NCBI GenBank assembly: GCA_024195265.1
Contig: JAJLRJ010000001.1
Coordinates: 1,256,410-1,320,409, forward strand
DNA from: Dendrophyllia cribrosa
Lineage: Eukaryota > Cnidaria > Anthozoa > Scleractinia > Dendrophylliidae
Direction: 5' to 3'
DNA length: 64,000 nucleotides
The notes beneath the pieces are model-generated. The model saw only the letters and a program-made list of their open reading frames with translations. It had not been told where the DNA came from and searched no databases. A program made the translations under genes and the position numbers. Below are positions 43,600 through 54,700 of the stretch, piece after piece (position 1 is the first letter of the stretch; the number at the start of each line of letters is the position of its first letter).

Positions 43600-44244
43600 C
43601 TAGAGTCCAATGCTTTGCGTAAGAGTCTTTTGTTGACTGGATGTCTGGTAATTTGTGTCGGTGTTGTCCAAACTCACTGTTTTCCGAAACGCATTTGCAC
43701 GGCGCAGATACGCCGGTTGATGTTCTTGTGACTGCCTCAACCAATCCCAGATTCTTTTCTTTGTTTCTTTGTATGTGGGATCCCGGTAGTCCTCAGGTAA
43801 TTTACACTTTATTTCCATTCGAATGTCTTTCTTCGTGCACATTATGGGCCCTTTGTTCGTTGAAGCTTTCTTACTTGCTTCTAGTCCTGTTGCTCGTGTC
43901 CCATCTACTTTTCCCAGCCTTGCGTTGCTGTACATGGGAGGCAGTTTTGTAAGCGTCCTTGCTTGGGATACTTGTTTCTCTGGTTTATTTGCCAGCGGCC
44001 TGTTACTCGAAAACATCGTAAATTCACAAATCGATGGAAGTGTGGGCAAAGTAATTATCTCTCTGTTGGTGATGTTGTTAGGCTCCTCAGTTAAATTTCC
44101 CTGATCTGGCAAAATAAACCGAACCGGTAATTGCTTTGCGTTTGGAGAGCTTTCTCCCTCTTTCTCTTCACACAGGTCAAAATTACTAGATTCCAAATTA
44201 TCTTGCTCCTGTGTTGTTTTCTTAAGACGTTTACTATTCCGCAT
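43600..44244 (-). CDS. Hypothetical protein, 214 aa, unknown function
   Basis: A single open frame without introns runs from ATG at 44244 to a stop at 43600. The N-terminal three quarters are polar and low in order (KRLKKTTQEQDNLESS; acidic CEEKEGESS). The C-terminal quarter holds a more structured-looking segment, DPTYKETKKRIWDWLRQSQE, followed by YLRRANAFRKTV. I do not recognise a family. There is no signal peptide or membrane segment. It lies divergently, 1.5 kb from the HMG20-like gene. Its length, and the duplication of its 3' end behind it, suggest a once-real coding sequence, either a single-exon gene or part of a repeat. The plus-strand frames over the same DNA (43641-44104) are shadows. 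Confidence 0.4.
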   Translation of the reverse strand: MRNSKRLKKTTQEQDNLESSNFDLCEEKEGESSPNAKQLPVRFILPDQGNLTEEPNNITNREIITLPTLPSICEFTMFSSNRPLANKPEKQVSQARTLTKLPPMYSNARLGKVDGTRATGLEASKKASTNKGPIMCTKKDIRMEIKCKLPEDYRDPTYKETKKRIWDWLRQSQEHQPAYLRRANAFRKTVSLDNTDTNYQTSSQQKTLTQSIGL

Positions 44245-45761
44245 TATTTAATTATTCCCTGCCCGTTGTGGCAGCTTCAACGACTCCATCATTGTTTGAT
44301 TAACGCAAAATTAAACTGTACTTTTTTACTTGGCGACAAAGCACGAGCAAACAAAAGAGTCGTTTCTAAGAAAACAGGATTAGTAGTGCCAACCTTTCTG
44401 CCAGTCAACAATGTTTACGTCCCAGAGGAGTAACCGTTTATTGAGACGCGAGAAAATTAATCAAACAACTCATTTACCACGCATGGACAACAATATGATC
44501 CGACATAAAAATCATTGAAAGTGAATTGATATTGACCAGTTTTGGAGTATTGTTTGTTTTTCATTTGTGGAAGGTAATCTCGGAGATTAAGTGTGAATGA
44601 GTTAATCAACAAAAATGTACATGATCGATCAAAAAACTGAGACTGATCACGACTTCTATAAATTGCTGAACTGAACGTAGTTATTACATGTATATATGAA
44701 GGTAAAAACAAGACCGTAATCGGAATTTTTAACCGTGTAAGACTGTCATAAGCCACCGTTTAATTTTCTCGCGGTGTCATTGAATAGCCAGCGTCGCTCG
44801 TATAGGTAACCGGTCATTTATCCCGTGATTTTATGACGTTTAGCCCCCAAATACAAAGTCGCTCCTAAATTGGACAATTAGCAACCCACGTAGTAATTTG
44901 AACAGTCGATCAATCGGTGTAGACCATTTCATAAATAAGTGCATCATGGGTAATCGCTGCAACATCAGTGGCGTAAGTTGGAAATTGAAAGCCAAAAACA
45001 GGGGCTAAAATCTGTACTCGAATGTATTTTTTTGGCACTTTATCCACCCAATGAACCTAACATTTGAGCTCGAAGAAGCAACAAAATAAATTTTGAGACA
45101 GAAACCATTTGTGAAAGTACGTTATTTCCGAGTACAGCCGAATTACAGAGAATATATGGGAGAAAAACGCGTTTGAGAATAAAATTTAAAGAAACGCCTT
45201 GGGTCTCGAAATTTATTCTGTTGCTTCTTAATTTGAACTCTTAGATTTTGAATGGAGAAAGTTAGCGGCAAAAATGTACATCAGCGAGGATATAATTTAG
45301 TGTTGGCTATCCCGTCCGTTTCTATAAACATTAAAAACGAATGACCATTATTTAATTCATATCGAGGATATATCAGAGACGTCTGCACACAGGCTATAAA
45401 AATCGTTGGCTTTCTTTCTGCATTGTGGCAATGAATCAGGAGAATTCTAAAATTAATCTGAAATCCAGCAGATATAGCCCGAAAAAGAAACGGTTGCCAC
45501 CAAAGAAGCTTCCAGGACAATTGCGAAATTTTGCGGACCATCTGTTCAGACAACGGTTGCCACAAATATAACATGAATTTAATATCAGGGAAAACCAGAA
45601 ATGCAGGAGAGACGCGATCACATCCTTCCTAAAAGAAGAATCAAGTCTCTCCTGAATTTGTACTGATGTCCCCATGAGTTTGGACATTATCTGCCTCATA
45701 CATAATGCTTCCATTACACCGCTGACCATAATGACTGCGGAATCATTCCACAGGTTTCAAA
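44245..45761. other. Upstream region of the HMG20-like gene
   Basis: No supported gene. The open frames at 44457-44756 and 45281-45729 (minus) lack motifs, and the latter run up to the HMG20-like start codon. Promoter elements were not identified. Confidence 0.4.
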
Positions 45762-48700
45762 ATGGACGGTGTAAACTCGCCTGTTGCAGCTTTGAGTTTT
45801 ATGCCGGCTTTTGCGTCTAATCAGGAATCAGAGGCTGATAAAACTAGCTTTGAAACGGCTACTTCTTCAGTGAATTGTTTTGCCGAGGTTGTTGTGACTC
45901 AGAATTACTCGGACATTTCAAGGTAGGAGTTTTTATGAACATCATTTTCTATTTTAATAGTAGTTTTTTCCTTCCTTTTGTTTTGTCCCTTTAGCTTAGT
46001 TTTGTGTCAATTTCAAATGTTCTCTAGAGGTGTAATAAAGAATAAACCGTCCAGAAAGTGTTACAAAAATTGTTTTTCTTCGCTCAGCTTTTGTTTTTTT
46101 TAGCGTGCTTTAATTTGCGAGTATGTATGAGCTACGTACAATGTATATGCCAACAATGGGCAAATTTGTACAGCTGAGGCCATAATTGTTCAGTAATAAA
46201 TCCTGTATTGAACTTATTCTTGTTCGATCCATACTGTGCTCGTTATTTTACAAATTTATGAACCGAGTCCAAAGTAAGCTAGTGCACTGAATAACAACTG
46301 CAGTACATATTGTAATATATCCCTACCAGCTTGAACACTGTTGCTCAAACTGTCTCAAACAGAAACATATTACTCTTGGACACTAGAAATATGTCTCGCA
46401 GAATCTCGCAAAGCTCAAGGGAGGTGCACTGCAAAATTTAGTGACAGGGAAGGGAAAGATAGAATTTCTGGTTTATTTTGGGAGGTTAGGTTTGCATGGC
46501 CACAGTGGCCCCAAAATTTGAAGTTTATACATTCTTGTTGCCAGACGATGTCACACTGGATGATGTCAATAGTATCTTTGTCATGGTTTTGTTGCTTATT
46601 AGGCAACTGCAGGACACTAACCCGAGATTCCACCGCCTCAAAGTGATCCATTTGCGACAAATTTATAAACCTGGGGCCGGATTCACGAAGCCCTCCTAAG
46701 TTAAGACATACACTGTATCCTAAGTATTGTTTTTTAACAATAGTCTATTGTCATTCTAACAATAGGCTATTGTTAAGAAACAATACTTAAGATATGTCTT
46801 GACTTAGGAGGGCTTCATGAATCCGGCCCCTGGCTTTTCAAGGAATTATTGTTTTGTACACAGTGATAAATCTACCTGCATGTCCCGCATCTCAGACGGT
46901 AAATTTCTTTACAGATGCACAAATTACGTTCCAGATGTGTCCCTCTGGACACACAAACTTCATTTCTGTCTATTATGATCATGATCTGTTGTCCTTTCTT
47001 CTCCTTTTATAAAAAAATTATGATATTTTTCGTTTTGAACTATGCACAACCTCGTACCCAGGGTCTCTCTTCTTCCAGCCCCCAAGAGCGAGAGAGAGAG
47101 AGACCCTGGTTGGGGCGGTCACGTGTCTAGTTGACATTTTTAAACCCAAGGGAGGGGTCGTTTGTATTCAAACCTTTTGTCGCATTTCTACTGTCCAAAT
47201 CAAAGCGAGGCTAGCTCTCGCGCACAACTCGCGAGGTTGACAAAGCACGATGTTCTTTAGCAGTCTTCAGTTCGCCGTTTCAAATAGCAGTTATTCAAGT
47301 ACAAATTTAAAGCCAAAACAAGTCAAGTGTATCGAAGCAATTTACTGTGGCCGAGACGTTGTAGCTGTGCTACCGACGGGTTACGGGAAATCCATGATTG
47401 TTGTTATGAAAGGTGACAGGCCTAGCACAAATCCTGCTTCGCTAAAAGCATTTTAGCCCAGCTTTAGAATAGGTCTACTCCAAGTACATATACGTGCCTG
47501 AGAGATTGTTCCTTTCAAATCAAAATAAAGATATAAGCGGCCTGTTTTTCTAAATGTCGTCGTTTCTTTGTTCTTAGCAGGGCCTCTGATATTACGCAAT
47601 AAAAAAATGGAAATTATGCGATTTTTTCGTGGCAAATTATGCGATAAGCAAGGACTATTATGCGGAAAATTATGCAAATTATGCTATTTTTTCTGGAACT
47701 TTTTTATGCATGTTTTACTAGGTTTCAGAGGAAGAAAACGAAAATACCTGTTTTAAAACGGTGCTCGCTATCTTTGTGGGACATTTTGAAGCTTTTAGCT
47801 ATGAAGGAACATCCAAAACGAACGACAGAATCAAAGAAAAGAGTCTGTAAACAAGCGGCCATCTTGGTTAACCTTAGTAACCAGGCTAAATGAAAAATGT
47901 GCTCAAGACATTTACGCGGTTACCAAGCTTGTTGTGGCCAAGAACGAACGCAGTTTCGATCGAAAGTGGCGGTTTGTTTATTTGATACAGGATAATTCAA
48001 TAGAAAAAAACAAATTTTAGCTTAAGTTTCTTAGCTAAAGCGATAGTGTATCGTGTGGTTTGTTCACATTATGCGATTTTGTGTGATTTTTTACGAATAA
48101 TGTGATTTTTCGTGAATTATGCGATCGGATGCGATTTGAGGCCGATTATGCGAAATCGCATCATCGCGTAATATCAGTGGCCCTGTCTTAGGAAAAAATC
48201 TCCAGCTGTGATACTGACAGGAGGAATTTATGCATTCCAGAGCCGTTACGAATATTTAGTTACACAGTCGTTTGTTTGCAAGCTCTTGGATAGCAATGGA
48301 GAGTTTCTTTGGCTCAATTTGAAAGAGTTGCAAGATCAGTAGTAGCCGCTTAAGTAGGAATTATGCGCTGCTTAGGATCAGTTCATTTCTCAGTCCGTGA
48401 CCCCGGGGTCCGTGATTTAATGTGAACGCAAGTCTGCGGTTAGCAATAACTTGCGATATAGTGTTTCTTCATCACGACTAAAAGATTCTAAGATCCAAGT
48501 CTTATGCGATAGTAACGGTCTATATTGGAATAGTGGCATCTTGCAATTGTTTTTAGTTCCTCGGAGTTTATTCTGCGTTTAAGTTCAGAGCTAGGTAGTA
48601 TCTCCATTGTTAGAAGCATAGCGTCATTGCATCCGGTTTGAAATATTTGAATCTACAGTACAGCATGATAGTTGTTTGGAATTGTTACAGATGCAAGTGG

Positions 48701-51700
48701 TTTCTTTTGTACACTCTTTTCGCCAACGACTAACATCTCCAACTGATTTACAGAGTCGACAGCAGCTCAAATTCACAGATTCGCTCGCTTTATATACTTT
48801 TTTGGAGGTTTCCGGATGACTAACACTGGACATGACCTTTTTTTTTTTTGATCGAGGCATATCTCCCTTCCTTGGTACGCTTAGTAGCGGCAAAATGACA
48901 CTTAACCGCCCCTCCCTCCAGTCATTTATTTGTAATATGGGAGACACGTGACCAGCCCCAACCAGGGTCTCTCTCTCTCTCGCTCTTGGGGGCGGGAAGA
49001 AGAGAAATCCTGGGAACGAGGTTGAACTATGCATTGATCTGGAAGTTGGGACGCCATTACAGGCTTGATGTCTGGTCAGCGGCGTTCTAAAAGTTTGACT
49101 CAGGCACTGGCTCAGATGCGGCACTTTCTGTAAGTCTCTCTCATCGACAACACAGAATTTTGGCATTGTTATTTAAATTTTTTGCGTGATCAATAAAATA
49201 TGTCACTGAAGACAAAACTTAAGCCCTTTCAGGGACAAACGTGGCTCACTTTTACAAAACCTAGTGAGAATCAACAACAACAGAATGGAATGAGAAAAGA
49301 AGTCCAGTGCAGAAATTTATTAGAGTTTGCATCAAAGCAAAAACAGTTTCTATTCAGTTGTTAATCCTAATTTTATTTTCAACTGAGGATTACATGAAAA
49401 ACAACTCAGCAGTTAAAGGGTACAGGACTCACATATATGGGTCTGGGACTCGCACATTTTGGCCTGGGACTCATAGTTTTGTGGCTAGGCGAGTCCCAGG
49501 ACTCACTACAGCCTGTTTCTAGATGGATCACTGAGTACAGTAAAATACAGTCTACTTCTGCTGTCTTGTTTGCTTATCTTAAATCTATTGCTGTCACTAA
49601 TAGACGTCATATACACTGTACTTTGCAGCCCTGGAATGTACAGTATTGTCCAAAAGTCTTGGATTCGAAACGCGCGAATTTCGTTCTTTGTTCTCGCGAA
49701 CAATTGTAAAACACTGCAATTTATTTTATATAAAAATCCTCACCCTGATTAACAAAGATCCAGTTTTTTGATCTTCCTGGTATTTTATATTAATACTACA
49801 GGATAAAAATTAATGCCATGCTTCATAAGGTGAACTAATATGTTTTTTCCTTAGGAGTGTCACATTGCCGGGTAATGGAGTGGCAACATTTGCTGTCAGT
49901 TCAAGCGGCGCTCTTACATGCCCAGGTAAAAAACATCTTTTTTATATATAGCAATACATGTTGTGGAAATTAATTAATAATAATAACAATAATAACTACA
50001 ATGAATTTATACCGCGTTATTTCCCCATGGTTCAATAACGCCTTACAATCGGATAAGAATTAAAAAATAAAATAAAGAAAAATTTAATTAATTAATTAAC
50101 TGTAAGCATGACAAAAAGAATAACAAAATGCTAGTGCTACTTATGATTATCGTATGCTTGTAAAAAAAGAAAGGTCTTAAGCTTGCGTTTAAAATTGTTC
50201 ACTGTGGTGCAGTTCTTTATATCGTCTGGCAAGGTGTTCCAAAGAGATGGAGCCGCAACTGTAAATGAACATCCACCATAAGTTTTCAAGTTGAATGCTG
50301 GTTTTACAAGAAGATTCTTGCTACAGGAACAAAGAACTCTTGATGGTTGATACTCTTTTAAGAGATCCATGATATAGCATGGCACTAAACCTTGATGTGC
50401 TTTATCATGGTATGTACAGTTAAATCATAATAATAAACAACCTATGGCCCTTTCTTGCTGGCAAGAAAAGGCAAGAAAGGGCTGCAGTTTATTTATTTAT
50501 TTATATATTTATTTGTTTGCATTTGTATTTTGATATTTACATGCTAATAATTCTCACAGCTGCCATTATCTTTCAATAATATACTGTCAATTTTCAAAAG
50601 TAACAGCACCCCTATAGTACTGATGCAATTTTTCGGCTGTTGGAAAATACTAAAAGTATCCACTCTCCTAAAATAATGATCAGTGATAGATTAGTATTAG
50701 GATTTCTATTTATTTTTATCCAATCATTGTTATGCGCATTTGAACATTGTTATGAAATTTGCGCAATACAAATTGTATTATTATGATTATCCCCAACAGT
50801 AATGATGAGCTGTGGAAATGTAGAAGGGAGCACTTCTGCCAACTATTCACCTGAAAGGCTCACAGTACATGTACTGTATATTCCAAGCTGCATAATTTAT
50901 GATTGATTTACAGTATATTCACACTGTACATACTTGCTTGCTTGCTTAGTTCCTTTTCCCCACATGGGGATAGGGCCAGAAATGAGGCGCCTCCACTTCA
51001 CTCTATCCCTGGCCACAACTGCCCGCTGTGGCCCACGATGCAAATCCCATTTTGGTAGTACCTTCTTTCTCCGCCGTCCTCCATGTCTCCTTTGGCCTTC
51101 CACGACTTCTCTTCCTTTCTGGTGCCAGTACATATATTCACACTGTACATACTATGAATTTGATTGCCTTGCAGTATATTCAGGTGCAGTGCTGTCCAGT
51201 CCAGTAGCAGTGGTTACAGTTCCTGAGAGCCAGCTATTTGCTGTCCAACAATCTCAACAGGTTGATTCCATTCAACATGAGGCAGATACATGTATACCTA
51301 CTGATGAAGAAATGACAGGCAGTGCAACAAATGTCACTGATGCACATGAGCTGACAATAAATGTTGATATCTCCTCTTCTGAAGCTGGTTTAACAGAAGG
51401 TGATGTAGTTGCTGAAGGGATACCAAGTGCTACCTCTGCTGATACAAAGGCAAGTAGAACAGCTGCAGTTTACATGTGGCAAGGTACTGCAGGATGCATA
51501 ATATGAGAATATTACTGAAGTAAAAATATTGTACCTACTTCACTGTATTACATGTTCATTTTCATAAATTACATGTTAAAATCAACAAAAGCAGGATTAG
51601 GATAGACATTACTCATCATCTTCATACAGTGTAGCAGGATTTTCAGCAGCTTTGTTGATTCTTTTGATTTAAATTGCAGAGCTCTAAGTTTTTTTCTTAT

Positions 51701-54700
51701 CCTTATTGCAGAAACGAAAAGGTGGTTGGCCAAAAGGGAAAAAGCGAAAGAGAGAATTTGGAGATTTGAATAAACCAAAAGCCCCAATTACTGGGTTAGT
51801 TTTCAGTTTTTGTACACTGTGTACACGTATAACATACAACATTCCATTGTCAATCTATTTTTTAATGGTGGTTACCTTTAGTGACAGTTAGTGTTTTCCT
51901 GAACATTGTTATTTGCTGTCGCTTGTTATTGTTGAATAAATCAAAGGTTCCATGTACATAATTATTTTGTATTAAAAGATACATTGTAATGGATATGCAG
52001 TTTTATCAGTCTGTAACTTTATTGCTTTTGATGTGATTATGGGTTTATTTTTCACAGCATCATTTGAGATCATTTTTGACCGTACATCTGGAAACATGTG
52101 GATCGACAATATCCTAAATTTGCAATAATTGCTCAGTGGAACCAAATTAAAACATACAGTGCATTTACTCAAATTAAATGTCATTGATTTCTCCCTTTAA
52201 TACAGGTATGTAAGATTTATAAACAGTCGCCGTGCTGAAGTCAAGCAACAGCATCCACATTTGACTTTTCCAGAAATAACAAAGATTCTTGGATTAGAGT
52301 GGAGTAATCTTCTAATGGAAGAGAAACAGGTGTGGAAAACATTCATGTACTACTCATACAAACTGTAGTTTAGTGCTTTAAAGTCCCAGCTACTGTTATT
52401 AAAAACAATTACAGGTGTAGGGTTACACTGTAGATAGGTACTCAACATAATGTTTATCTCCTTCTTTGAGCAGCTGCTGGAGCGCAGAACTCAACTTTTG
52501 AAAGATGTACATGTACCTTTGGAAATCACTTGTCTATATTCTAAACGCATTACTCATTTTTTTTTAATAAATGTTTTTTTTTTTAATCTTTATTAAGCTT
52601 TATGAAAATCTTGTTTGTTGGAGGTTTAATGAGGCACAAAGCAGTAAAAAGGCATGAAAGCAAAGCAGTTTTTTGGGGTACATGTACCCTTATACCTTAA
52701 GTCTCACTTTTTGTTTACATATTCTTTGGGGAAATTTAGAAATACTTAGACGAAGCAGAAGAAGACAAGAAGCGCTACGCCGAGGAGCTGAAAATCTACC
52801 AACAGTCAGAGCAATACCAGGCATTTGTGAAACGACAAAGTGCTAAGAAAATCAAGAACATTGTTGGTAAGGCACATCATGGGCACATCATACCCACCAA
52901 TTTAATTTGCAATAATTATATTATTTTACCTTTGCTGTTATTGAAGCGTGTGGTGTGTGACAACTGTATAAATGTCACTGATACAAGTAAATATGGATAA
53001 CATGACATCTGCATGTAATATATATAGTTAGGCTTAGCCTAACAGCGGCGCCCTCTGAAGACCCTCTGAAAAAGCTTAACTAAGATGAAACTTAACTAAT
53101 AGGTGAAAGGTCGGAAGCACAAGAATTAAGATTAATATTGACGACCGGGCTATTTTTCAATTTTAGCAATTCTCAAAAACAGTATTACCCGACCGTCTGC
53201 ACAGTACATTTAGACCGTACAAAAGTTCACAAAAACAACTTTTTCTCCGTCTAGAATAACTATTACGACTATTTTCCGAATAAAATACACTCGTTGCTTG
53301 TCACAAAATGCCCGAGAAACTGATTTGGAAACCAAAATTGCAAAAATACACAAACATATTTGCATAAGGCGACGCGAGTATAAAATCTAAGTCTTGTTTT
53401 GTTTACATAAAATCGCTTTTCTATCTATGTAATGAATGAACAAACACATAAAAATGGTCAACACAATCTTCTTTCGAAAAATTTTATTCAAATCTCCATT
53501 AGTTTATGTTTAAAAGCAAAACGCAAAACGCGCATCGAGGCCGAGCCGTGTCTTCGATGAAATTCAAGAAATTAATACAACTGAATTTAAGCTACACGTT
53601 TAAAAACAATTCTCCAAAACTAACGAGAACACATTAACAAAAAGTCAATCACAGATTGATATCAAGATAAATTCCCATCGAAAAATGTAATTTGTTTTAC
53701 CTTTAAGTCCCTCCGGCGACTACTGTGCTTGGAAATTCTTTAAATCTCCGCTTTGGTGCTGAAATCCGTAAAACGAACCCATCTCTCGCATTGCTAAAAA
53801 CGTATATAGTTCCTCGAAGCAAGATTTTATCCCTGAAAGCTCTTCTTTTTCCACTAAAGCGGCTTCTGAGTATCCCTTAATTAGTATCCCTGTCTTGAGT
53901 AGCAAACCACGAAAAAATGCAGGAAAATAACGACTTTAATTTAAGGTGGCTCGATGGTGTTTTTTTCTGTGCCGACCACTCTTTTTCAATCACGTATTTG
54001 GATATCTTATTCAGTATTTACCTAAATACTCATGGCACACACTTACTAGGGAAAAATTGAAGTTTCCATTTCAGTTGTATTTTTTGCGATCGAAGCGTCC
54101 TTGGCAACGATACGTTGCTAGGCGTAGTTTTACTTGTGAGGCCGCCGTCGGCCTGTATGAGAAATTTTGGTAACTCGCTCTTGGGGTCTTGGGGACTGAA
54201 AGAGTACCACAATGCACACATTTTAGCCAAGTTTGGTTAACTTCTGTGAGAGGATTTTTGAATGGCGCGAGTTTACTTATTTTAGGGTTAAATTTGGTAA
54301 AATATCAAAGTTTGTTGTATTTCACCCCAAACTGAGAGATCGAGGACCTAATGCCGATTTCAACTTTACTCATTCATAAGAACAACTATTGTACCTTATT
54401 TGTTTGGCTCTTTTGGCGGATTGACGGTTTTGGATTTTTCCCTGTGCCGAGTTATAATAATCGAAATTTACGATGTTTTTGCAACAAACGAGCAGAGAAT
54501 CTTATGACCTCGCTTATTTTAAAAATCTGAGATAGAATTTCCCAAGAATAAGCGAACTATAAATTTGGACCTTCTTTTACTTAGTCTCCAAATTTCGTGT
54601 TGGTTGAAATGCTGTGAGACTTGTACGCTGAACGTCGAGTTGGTAACATGCGCGCTAGTATTTTCAGAGATTTCTTGTTCTCCGAGATGTTTACAATTCA

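Noticed and set aside
43641..44104. Plus-strand frames of 93-103 aa
   Set aside because: Shadows of the longer minus-strand ORF at 43600-44244.
45281..45729. Two minus-strand frames of 97 aa next to the HMG20-like start
   Set aside because: They overlap each other, have no domain, and fall in the likely promoter and 5' leader of the plus-strand gene.
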